Source of the DNA: Acidobacteriota bacterium
GTDB taxonomy: Bacteria > Acidobacteriota > Blastocatellia > Pyrinomonadales > Pyrinomonadaceae
Length of the DNA stretch: 64,000 nt
Assembly (NCBI GenBank): GCA_016713675.1
Contig: JADJOS010000001.1
Coordinates: forward strand, 372,001-436,000
Direction: 5' to 3'
Below, piece by piece: positions 17,817-24,847 of the stretch. The position numbers and the translations under genes were made by a program. Within the stretch, counting starts at the first letter, position 1, and every line of letters begins with the position of its first letter. Under the pieces are notes generated by a model, which saw nothing but the letters and a program-made list of their open reading frames with translations, was not told the origin of the DNA and made no database searches.

Positions 17817-18224
17817 ATGTTACGAATTGTTTTCGGAGTTATTGGTGGATTTATTTCCTGGATCATGGTATGGTTCGTCAGCGAAAAAGGGCTTTCGGCG
17901 ATCTGGCCGGCGTTCGGCGTTCATCAAAAGGCGTTCGAAGAGGCGATCAAGAATGGTGGGCAGTTCACAGCCGACACGACCATGCTGCTCACGCATATCG
18001 TGACCGGTTCAATAGTCTCGGTAATGGCCGGATCTCTCGCTGCACTGATCGCCGGTGAAAACTCACGAGCTCCGCTGTTCGTCGGCATTCTGCTTTTACT
18101 CATGGGCATCGCAAAGGCAGTCATGTCGTGGCAGCATGTTCCAATTTGGTATCACGTCATCTTTACGGCGATGCTGCTGCCGATGGCGATCGTGGGCGGC
18201 CGGCTCGTAACCACGAATCAATAA
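17817..18224 (+). CDS. Small integral membrane protein, four predicted helices
   Basis: A 135-residue protein with a strong ribosome-binding site (AAGGAGG, 17806-17812) before ATG 17817. Hydrophobic segments are visible at the N-terminus (LRIVFGVIGGFISWIMVWFV), then TMLLTHIVTGSIVSVMAGSL, PLFVGILLLLMGIAKAVM and VIFTAMLLPMAIVGG. The pattern suggests four transmembrane helices. No function is recognised. The 12-bp gap after the NTF2-like gene indicates co-transcription. Confidence 0.75.
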   Translation: MLRIVFGVIGGFISWIMVWFVSEKGLSAIWPAFGVHQKAFEEAIKNGGQFTADTTMLLTHIVTGSIVSVMAGSLAALIAGENSRAPLFVGILLLLMGIAKAVMSWQHVPIWYHVIFTAMLLPMAIVGGRLVTTNQ

Positions 18225-18272
18225 ACTGTAAATTCCGCATCTAATTTCCTCCTTAAAACTTACGAAACCATT

Positions 18273-18311
18273 CGGTTGCATTTGACATATGCAACCGTTT
18301 GGTTGCATACT
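18273..18311 (+). promoter_or_regulatory. Promoter and operator of the ArsR-family operon
   Basis: A perfect inverted repeat (CGGTTGCA at 18273-18280, TGCAACCG at 18290-18297) is followed by a third half-site, TGGTTGCATA, beginning at 18300. A -35 TTGACA (18282-18287) lies in the spacer of the palindrome, and CATACT (18306-18311), 18 nt further on, overlaps the third half-site. The regulator encoded just downstream is the obvious candidate ligand, so negative autoregulation is likely. The predicted transcript start is only about 7 nt before the ATG at 18325. Confidence 0.65.
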
Positions 18312-18324
18312 CTTCTTCGAAGTC

Positions 18325-18660
18325 ATGAAACGAGATATTTTCCAGGCCATAGCTGATCCGACGAGGCGGGCGATCATTGCGTTGATCGCGTTGCAGGCGA
18401 TGACGCCGAATGCTATTGCGGAGCATTTTGACACCTCGCGGCAGGCAGTTTCTAAACATCTACGCATTTTGGCGGAGTGCGAGGTTATCAAACAGTCGCG
18501 AGAGGGGCGGGAGATCTATTACCAACTGGAGATCAGCAAAATGAAAGAGATCGACGAGTGGTTAGAGCAATATAGAAAGATCTGGGAAACGCGGTACGAG
18601 CAGCTCGATACGTTGCTTGCCGAGCTGAAACAACAAGAGAAACAGGAGCGAAAGATATGA
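18325..18660 (+). CDS. ArsR-family transcriptional regulator
   Basis: A 111-residue winged-helix repressor. ATG 18325 (MKRDIFQAIADPTRRAII) is preferred; the frame is open from 18289, but that would put the start upstream of the predicted promoter. The recognition helix is in DTSRQAVSKHLRILAECEVI. The wing is SREGREIYYQLE, and the C-terminal helix (EWLEQYRKIWETRYEQL) is typical of the subgroup paired with AHSA1 proteins. There are no Cys metal-binding motifs, so it is unlikely to be a metal sensor. Its stop overlaps the next start (ATGA at 18657), fixing it as the first gene of an operon with two SRPBCC proteins. Confidence 0.9.
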   Translation: MKRDIFQAIADPTRRAIIALIALQAMTPNAIAEHFDTSRQAVSKHLRILAECEVIKQSREGREIYYQLEISKMKEIDEWLEQYRKIWETRYEQLDTLLAELKQQEKQERKI

Positions 18661-19151
18661 AACCAGCCGAAGCAAGCCTGCCGTCAGAAACCGAGGTGCT
18701 CGTCAAACGGAGCTTCGACGCTCCCGCCATATTAGTGTGGCGGGCGTACATGGAACCGGATCTATTGCGTCGTTGGTGTACAGGTCCGCCTAATTGGTCG
18801 ATGCCTGTCTGCGAGATGGATATGCGTGTCGGCGGCGAGTATCAATGGCGTTGGCGCAATGACGAAGACGGCATGGAGTTCGGATTCACCGGCGAGGTTT
18901 TGGAGGTAGTTCCGCACGCCAAGATCGTGCATACGCAAGCTTTCGATCCGGGCAACATGGGCATCTCGATGGGCGGCGAACCGTCGATCATCACCGTCAC
19001 TTTCGACGAGATCGACGGAATCACGAACGTCGCGACCACGATCAAGTATGCGTCACAGGCCGACCGCGATGCAGCCCTCGCAACCGGTATGACAGACGGC
19101 ATGGAGACAAGCTACACGCGGCTCGACGAAGTGCTGGCGGAGGAGATCTAA
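18657..19151 (+). CDS. AHSA1/SRPBCC family protein
   Basis: A 164-residue protein of the START-like SRPBCC fold, which forms a deep hydrophobic ligand cavity. Recognisable are the N-terminal VLVKRSFDAPAILVWRAYMEPDLLRRW block, the central GGEYQWRW strand, and the C-terminal amphipathic helix (DGMETSYTRLDEVLAEE). It overlaps the ArsR stop by 4 bp and is followed after 1 bp by a second member of the same family, so all three are probably one transcript. These ArsR-AHSA1 pairs are common in soil bacteria. The ligand is unknown. Confidence 0.88.
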   Translation: MKPAEASLPSETEVLVKRSFDAPAILVWRAYMEPDLLRRWCTGPPNWSMPVCEMDMRVGGEYQWRWRNDEDGMEFGFTGEVLEVVPHAKIVHTQAFDPGNMGISMGGEPSIITVTFDEIDGITNVATTIKYASQADRDAALATGMTDGMETSYTRLDEVLAEEI

Positions 19152-19152
19152 C

Positions 19153-19641
19153 ATGGAAATGGATTTTATAGTCAACAAAGAAACGAAAACGGTCACGATA
19201 ACCAAAGAGTTTAATGCCGAGCTGTCGCTCGTCTGGAACGCATATACAAACGCGGAACTGCTCGACCAGTGGTGGGCCCCGAAACCTTTCGCATCACGAA
19301 CAAAGGTCATGGACTTTGCCGTTGGCGGCAAGAGATTTTACGCAATGGTAAGCCCCGAAGGCGTCGAGCGTTGGGTCTTGCAGAAATATACTTCGATCAC
19401 GCCTAAGACGAATTTCAAGCTCTTCAATACATTCGCCGACGCCGACGAGAATGTGGAATTACCGGGCTCCGATTGGGACCTGAATTTCAGCGAACAAGAC
19501 GGAAAGACGACGGTTCACGTTTCTATCTACAACAAATCGCTCGAACGGCTTGAGCGCATGATCGAATTCGGCTTTGTCGAAGGAACAAAAGCGCAGCTGC
19601 AAAATCTGGAAGAACTGCTCGTAACATTGAAGGAGAGCTAA
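19153..19641 (+). CDS. AHSA1/SRPBCC family protein
   Basis: A 162-residue SRPBCC-fold protein, paralogous in layout to the preceding gene. It shows VTITKEFNAELSLVWNAYTNAELLDQWWAP, the FAVGGKRFYAMVSPEG strand and a closing helix (GFVEGTKAQLQNLEELL). The start has two nearby ATG codons (19153 and 19159), with AGGAG upstream at 19140-19144. It is the third gene of the ArsR operon. A hairpin repeat begins 4 bp after its stop and may end the transcript. The ligand is unknown. Confidence 0.88.
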   Translation: MEMDFIVNKETKTVTITKEFNAELSLVWNAYTNAELLDQWWAPKPFASRTKVMDFAVGGKRFYAMVSPEGVERWVLQKYTSITPKTNFKLFNTFADADENVELPGSDWDLNFSEQDGKTTVHVSIYNKSLERLERMIEFGFVEGTKAQLQNLEELLVTLKES

Positions 19642-19645
19642 GAGT

Positions 19646-19713
19646 TTTAGCCACGAATTACACGAATATCACTAATAAAAAAATTCGTGCCATTCGTGCC
19701 ATTCGTGGCTAAA
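19646..19713. repeat. Palindromic intergenic repeat, CACGAAT type
   Basis: TTTAGCCACGAATTACACGA... (19646-19667) is nearly the reverse complement of ATTCGTGCCATTCGTGGCTAAA-like sequence ending at 19713, allowing a stem of about 22 bp. The right arm contains an extra tandem ATTCGTGCC unit. This element type is widespread between genes of environmental bacteria. It may act as a transcription end for the ArsR operon. Confidence 0.7.
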
Positions 19714-19729
19714 CGATCTTTATTTTTAT

Positions 19730-20167
19730 ATGGACGTACAAGAACACATCAAACAGTTTATTGCGGGTCACCCGGAACCAAAACGCAGTGAGATCGAGCA
19801 GTTGCATCAACTCATTTCGCGAGTAGATCCGGGATGTAAATTGTGGTTTCTCGATGGCAAGAACGCCGAAGGCAAGGTCGTTTCTAATCCGGACATCGGG
19901 TACGGGTCTCGCGACCACAAATACGCCGACGGGACGATCCGCGAGTTCTATCAGATCGGCCTGAGCCCAAACAAAACCGGGATCTCCGTCTATATCCTCG
20001 GCATCGAAGACAAGAAATACCTGGCCGAAACATACGGCAAAGACCTAGGCAAAGCGACCGTGACCGGGTATTGCATCCGATTCAAAACTCTAAAAGATAT
20101 AAACACCGATGTTCTCGAAAGGGCAATACGATTTGGGTTTGAGAATAGGGATAAAAAGGCGAGGTGA
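19730..20167 (+). CDS. DUF1801 (YdhG-like) protein
   Basis: A 145-residue cytoplasmic protein of the DUF1801 family. Typical features are MDVQEHIKQFIAGHPEPKRSE at the N-terminus, then LHQLISRVDPGCKLWFLDGKN, a central YQIGLSPNKTGISVYILG strand pair, and GKATVTGYCIRFKTLKDINTDVLERAI at the C-terminus. Family members resemble iron-chaperone frataxin-like domains in fold, but no function is established. No strong ribosome-binding site is visible. A second DUF1801 gene lies at 24364. The WG-repeat gene begins 16 bp downstream. Confidence 0.85.
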   Translation: MDVQEHIKQFIAGHPEPKRSEIEQLHQLISRVDPGCKLWFLDGKNAEGKVVSNPDIGYGSRDHKYADGTIREFYQIGLSPNKTGISVYILGIEDKKYLAETYGKDLGKATVTGYCIRFKTLKDINTDVLERAIRFGFENRDKKAR

Positions 20168-20183
20168 GACACGAGCGTAAACG

Positions 20184-21248
20184 ATGATTCAATTATCAAT
20201 AAAAGCAATGTTTTTTCTAGCTCTGCTTTTGGAATCCTTTTCCGTCGTAGCTCAGCCGACCCGATTCCCAGTGTACAAGCCGGGCAAGGCGGGTTTCATA
20301 AATAGACAGGGCAAAATTGTGATTCCGTTGCAATTTGACGTCGCCGGGGATTTTTCGGAGGGTCTTGCGCGCGTAGAGATCAATAACAAGTGGGGCTATG
20401 TCGATGAGAAGGGAAATATGGTTATTCCTCCGCAATTCAGCAAAGCGAGAGATTTTTCAGAGGGGCTAGCTCGGGTTCAGGTCGGCGGAGACGAATATGG
20501 GTTTTACGGTAAGTGGGGATTCATCGACAAAACTGGCAAATTCGTAATTGAACCACAGTATGGAGAACTGCGAGGCATTGCGGAAAATTTCGAGGGCTTT
20601 CGCGAAGGGCTGGCTCTCGTTGAGATCGATTACAAGAAAGGATTTATAGACAAAACGGGAAAGATGGTGATTGAACCCTTCTTTGCCTATGGTTACCACT
20701 TCACCGAAGGGCTTTCGTGTTCCAGTTCCGGACTCGATGCGAAATATGGGTGTATCGACAAAACTGGGCGATATGTCATTCCAGCAATTTTCGACGATCT
20801 AAGTGCATTCTCTGAAGGGTGGGCGGATGGAAAAATAAATGGTAAATGCGGCTATATAGACAAGACTGGAAAGACAGTTTTAATTCCAAAGTTCAAGAAT
20901 GACGCAAAAGGAGATTGTTCCATCGTTTCTGGAAGCTTTTCAGAAGGTCTGTCACGTTGGCGGGTCGGATCAAAATTCGGTTACATCAATAAGAAAGGAA
21001 GGCTAGTCATTCCTGCTAGGTATAAGTATACGGACCATTTCTCCGAAGGCCTTGCATGGGTGGAGGACAACGGAAAAATCGGTTTTATAGATAAGCAAGG
21101 AAGGATGGTTATCAAGCCTCGACGTCTTCATTCCGTGGAAAGCTTTGCTGGTGGACTAGCATATGTCGTCACGAACGATGGAAGGCACGGATATATCGAT
21201 CGTACCGGAAAGTATATTTGGCAACCTCAGAAGCAGAGCAAGCCATAG
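20184..21248 (+). CDS. Exported WG-repeat protein
   Basis: A 354-residue protein with a signal peptide (MIQLSIKAMFFLALLLESF...VVAQ) and about nine WG/KWG repeats of roughly 35 residues. Each has a GFIDKTGK-like turn followed by hydrophobic strand, aromatic residues and FSEGLA. The repeats form a beta-rich ligand-binding surface, and function varies between organisms. Base composition is visibly more A/T-rich than the flanking genes, which may indicate a separate origin. It probably acts in the periplasm or at the surface. No partner can be inferred. Confidence 0.87.
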   Translation: MIQLSIKAMFFLALLLESFSVVAQPTRFPVYKPGKAGFINRQGKIVIPLQFDVAGDFSEGLARVEINNKWGYVDEKGNMVIPPQFSKARDFSEGLARVQVGGDEYGFYGKWGFIDKTGKFVIEPQYGELRGIAENFEGFREGLALVEIDYKKGFIDKTGKMVIEPFFAYGYHFTEGLSCSSSGLDAKYGCIDKTGRYVIPAIFDDLSAFSEGWADGKINGKCGYIDKTGKTVLIPKFKNDAKGDCSIVSGSFSEGLSRWRVGSKFGYINKKGRLVIPARYKYTDHFSEGLAWVEDNGKIGFIDKQGRMVIKPRRLHSVESFAGGLAYVVTNDGRHGYIDRTGKYIWQPQKQSKP

Positions 21249-21275
21249 CACGTTGACAGCATTTGAAAGGAGAAT

Positions 21276-21869
21276 ATGAGAAAGATAATTGCAGCAGAAT
21301 TCATGACGATCGATGGTGTCATACAGTCGAGCCCGGAGGACGGGTTTAAGTATGAAGGGTGGTTTTTCGGATATACGGACGAGGAAGCCGGGACCGTGAT
21401 ACAGAGGCGGCTGGGAAAAGAGGTCGATCTGCTGTTGGGGCGGAAGACGTTTGACATGTGGGAGCCGTATTGGCCGACGCACTCGCATTTCTGGCCGCAT
21501 GTGATGACCGCGACGAAGTACGTCGCCTCGAACACGCGCACGTCGAGCGATTGGCAGCCGACGGTCTTTTTGGGCGGCGACCTCGCGGAAAAGGTACGCG
21601 AACTCAAACAAACAGACGGGCCCGATCTGTACGTATTCGGAAGTGCAGACCTGCTTCAGACGCTTTTCAAAAACGACCTGGTCGATGAGTTGGAGCTAAT
21701 GATAATGCCGATCACGCTCGGCGAGGGAAAACGCCTCTTCCAGGACGGCACGATCCCAGCGTCCTTCAAGGTAACCGAAAGCCTGATCTCGCCAAACGGC
21801 AACATCTGCATCACATACGAACGCGACGGCGACGTAAAAACCGGGGCTCCCCAGATAAAGGAAGATTAA
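21276..21869 (+). CDS. Dihydrofolate reductase-family protein (RibD C-terminal domain)
   Basis: A 197-residue reductase-fold protein with AAGGAG before ATG 21276. The family motifs are the N-terminal MRKIIAAEFMTIDGVIQS, the LLLGRKTFDMW nucleotide-binding block, FLGGDLAEKVRELK, DLYVFGSADLLQTL and the ending MIMPITLGEGKRLF. Proteins of this RibD_C/YwjB-like group are NADPH-dependent reductases with unknown substrates. They often cluster with SRPBCC and DoxX genes, as here. An inverted intergenic repeat begins 5 bp after its stop. Confidence 0.88.
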   Translation: MRKIIAAEFMTIDGVIQSSPEDGFKYEGWFFGYTDEEAGTVIQRRLGKEVDLLLGRKTFDMWEPYWPTHSHFWPHVMTATKYVASNTRTSSDWQPTVFLGGDLAEKVRELKQTDGPDLYVFGSADLLQTLFKNDLVDELELMIMPITLGEGKRLFQDGTIPASFKVTESLISPNGNICITYERDGDVKTGAPQIKED

Positions 21870-21874
21870 GAGGA

Positions 21875-21996
21875 TTCACCACAGAGGCACGGAGGGCACA
21901 GAGTTTGTGGGAAGGGCCTTTTTTGGTGAATAGGTTGAATATTGCCAAATGAATTATTAATTGCATTCTCAGTGTCCTCTGTGACTCCGTGGTGAA
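21875..21996. repeat. Inverted intergenic repeat, CACCACAGAG type
   Basis: TTCACCACAGAGGCACGGAG... at 21875-21896 and TCCTCTGTGACTCCGTGGTG... at 21976-21996 are largely reverse complements, enclosing about 80 bp of A/T-rich DNA. The motif is a common repeated element in genomes of environmental bacteria. It fills the gap between the reductase and hydrolase genes and could form a large stem-loop in either transcript. Confidence 0.65.
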
Positions 21997-22016
21997 TTCT
22001 TTGATTGGAGATAAAT

Positions 22017-22874
<858 letters not shown>

Positions 22875-22955
22875 ACCTGATACGCGCTTTCGAGATCGGC
22901 GATGCGGATGTTTACGTATTGTTCTTTTTCTGTCCTCGCAATTAAAATACCTACA

Positions 22956-23327
22956 ATGACAAAAGCACATAAGATCATCTATTGGATCGCGACGATCTGG
23001 CTCGCGTTGGGAATGACATCGAGTGCGGTCGTGCAGTTGATGAGAATTCCCGAAGGTGTCGAGAACGTCGCCCGCTTGGGATATCCGTCGTACCTTCTTA
23101 CGATTCTCGGCATCTGGAAGATATTGGGCGTTTTAGCGATACTTGCTCCAAAATTACCTCTTGTAAAGGAATGGGCGTATGCGGGGTTTTTCTTCGTCAC
23201 GACCGGAGCTCTCGTTTCGCACGTCACGATGGGCGATCCGTTTGGCGAGATCTTTCCGTCGGTGCTGTTGATGATTCTGACCGTGGTTTCGTGGTATTTT
23301 AGGCCAGCGGGCAGAAAGCTTGTGTGA
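22956..23327 (+). CDS. DoxX family membrane protein
   Basis: A 123-residue four-helix membrane protein. ATG 22956 (MTKAHKIIYWIATIWL) is preferred over the open frame from 22902. Typical DoxX features are the SSAVVQLMRIPEGVENVARLGYPSYLL loop after helix 1, the GIWKILGVLAIL helix, PLVKEWAYAGFFFVTTGALVSH, and the final helix with VVSWYFRPAGR. DoxX proteins are often linked to thiol or oxidative stress handling, though their activity is poorly defined. The AHSA1 gene follows after 13 bp. Confidence 0.87.
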   Translation: MTKAHKIIYWIATIWLALGMTSSAVVQLMRIPEGVENVARLGYPSYLLTILGIWKILGVLAILAPKLPLVKEWAYAGFFFVTTGALVSHVTMGDPFGEIFPSVLLMILTVVSWYFRPAGRKLV

Positions 23328-23340
23328 AGTGGAACAAAAA

Positions 23341-23787
23341 ATGGATCCCAAATCAGAAAAGAATGGTGTCATTCACACGGAGCGTTTATTTTCAGCAAGT
23401 CCGCGAGCGATCTTCGCGGCTTTTGAGCAGCCCGACAAACTTGCCCGGTGGTGGGGGCCGGCCGGTTTTACCAATACGTTCGAGCTGTGCGAGTTCAAGC
23501 CCGACGGGCGTTGGATCTTCGTGATGCACGGCCCGGACGGCCGTGATTACCACAACGAAAGCGTCTTCCGCGAGATCGATCCCGAAAGAAGGATCGTGAT
23601 CGAGCACGTTGTATTGCCGCGATACAACCTGACGATCACGCTCACCGAGCATGACGGCGGAACTCGACTAGACTGGCGACAGGAATTTGAGAACGCCGCG
23701 TTCGTAACGAGTATGCGTTCTTTTCTCGAAAATGCCAACATTGAAAATCTCGACCGGCTCGAGGCCGTCCTCGCGAGCGAAGGTTAA
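23341..23787 (+). CDS. AHSA1/SRPBCC family protein
   Basis: A 148-residue SRPBCC-fold protein, third of its family in this region. It contains ERLFSASPRAIFAAFEQPDKLARWWGPAGF and FKPDGRWIFVMHGPDG. The DYHNESVFREIDPERRIVIEH block is typical of the subgroup encoded beside DoxX genes. The start is ATG 23341; GTG 23329 is an in-frame alternative, and the frame is open from 23320, overlapping the DoxX stop. It has no paired regulator of its own, unlike the ArsR operon upstream. The ligand is unknown. Confidence 0.87.
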   Translation: MDPKSEKNGVIHTERLFSASPRAIFAAFEQPDKLARWWGPAGFTNTFELCEFKPDGRWIFVMHGPDGRDYHNESVFREIDPERRIVIEHVVLPRYNLTITLTEHDGGTRLDWRQEFENAAFVTSMRSFLENANIENLDRLEAVLASEG

Positions 23788-23796
23788 TTCTTTAAT

Positions 23797-24363
23797 ATGA
23801 AGACCAATAGAAACGAGCTGTTACCCGCCGACCGCGAAGAGCTGCTCAGCGAACTAAAAACGCGCTTCGAAAAAAACATGGACCGCCACAAAGGCCTTGA
23901 ATGGGCAAAAGTGCAGGCGAAGTTGGAATCCGACACCGCAAAACTATGGTCGCTAAGTGAGATGGAACGGACCGGCGGCGAACCGGACGTAGTCGGTTAT
24001 GACAAAGCAACGGGCGAGTTTATCTTCTGCGATTGCTCACCGGAAAGCCCCAAAGGCCGCCGGAGTCTGTGTTACGATCGCGCCGCCTGGGAATCGCGCA
24101 AAGAACATAAACCCGAAAGCAGCTCACTCGAAAGGGCCGCCGAAATGGGCATTAAGCTCTTAAACGAAAAAGAATACATAGAGCTGCAAAAGCTGGGACG
24201 TTTCGATACCAAAACCTCCAGTTGGATCGAAACGCCATCGGACATCCGCGAGCTCGGCGGAGCGATCTTCGGCGACTGGCGTTACGGACGCGTTTTCATC
24301 TATCATAACGGCGCTGAATCTTATTACGCGGCACGCGGATTTCGCGGCTCACTGAGGGTGTAA
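23797..24363 (+). CDS. DUF4256 family protein
   Basis: A 188-residue soluble protein of the DUF4256 family. The recognisable features are a helical N-terminus (LLSELKTRFEKNMDRHKGLEWAKVQAKL), the conserved MERTGGEPDVVGYD, then FIFCDCSPESPKGRRSLCYDRAAWESRK, and a C-terminal FGDWRYGRVFIYHNGAESYYAARGFRG. The family often occurs with SRPBCC and DUF1801 genes and has no known function. The CDCSPESPKGRRSLCYD block could bind metal, but this is speculative. Its stop abuts the ATG of the following DUF1801 gene. Confidence 0.85.
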   Translation: MKTNRNELLPADREELLSELKTRFEKNMDRHKGLEWAKVQAKLESDTAKLWSLSEMERTGGEPDVVGYDKATGEFIFCDCSPESPKGRRSLCYDRAAWESRKEHKPESSSLERAAEMGIKLLNEKEYIELQKLGRFDTKTSSWIETPSDIRELGGAIFGDWRYGRVFIYHNGAESYYAARGFRGSLRV

Positions 24364-24792
24364 ATGGCTGAAAAGAAAGGCAAACTGGCTGAAATAAAGA
24401 CAAAACCGACGACGGCGAGCGTCGAGGATTTTCTCAATGCAATTCCCGACGAACAAAAGCGCAAAGACAGCTTCGTGATCATGGAAATGATGAAACAGGC
24501 ATCGGGCGAAGATCCTGTTTTATGGAGCAGTTCGATCGTCGGTTTTGGAATTAAACGATATAAGAGTCCCAAGACCGGCCGCGAGGTCGACTGGCTTCGG
24601 ATCGGTTTCTCTCCGCGTAAAGCAAATCTTTCTCTTTACATCAGTGTCGGCATCAAAGAACATGCTGCCGCACTCGAAAAACTAGGCAAACACAAGACGG
24701 GCGTCGGCTGCCTCTATATCAATAAGCTCGCGGATATTGATATCGATGTTCTTAAAGGTATGATCGAATCGTCCGTCAAAGCCGGTTCCTGA
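24364..24792 (+). CDS. DUF1801 protein
   Basis: A 142-residue DUF1801 protein that begins directly after the DUF4256 stop. The family signature is clear: VEDFLNAIPDEQKRKDSFVIMEMMKQASGE, LWSSSIVGFGIKRYKSPKTGRE, IGFSPRKANLSLYIS, and KHKTGVGCLYINKLADIDIDVL. It is more canonical than the DUF1801 relative at 19730. It is the last gene of the plus-strand accessory run, and a bidirectional hairpin follows within 8 bp. The function is unknown. Confidence 0.9.
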   Translation: MAEKKGKLAEIKTKPTTASVEDFLNAIPDEQKRKDSFVIMEMMKQASGEDPVLWSSSIVGFGIKRYKSPKTGREVDWLRIGFSPRKANLSLYISVGIKEHAAALEKLGKHKTGVGCLYINKLADIDIDVLKGMIESSVKAGS

Positions 24793-24799
24793 AGCGAAA

Positions 24800-24827
24800 A
24801 AAGGCGGCTCGTTTCCGGGCCGCCTTT
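24800..24827. terminator. Bidirectional hairpin terminator between DUF1801 and katG
   Basis: AAAGGCGGC (24800-24808) pairs perfectly with GCCGCCTTT (24819-24827) across a 10-nt loop. It lies between the convergent ends of the DUF1801 gene and katG. Runs of A on the left and T on the right allow it to serve both strands, although the T tract is short for the plus strand. Confidence 0.7.
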
Positions 24828-24847
24828 GCGATCGATACTCATCGAGT

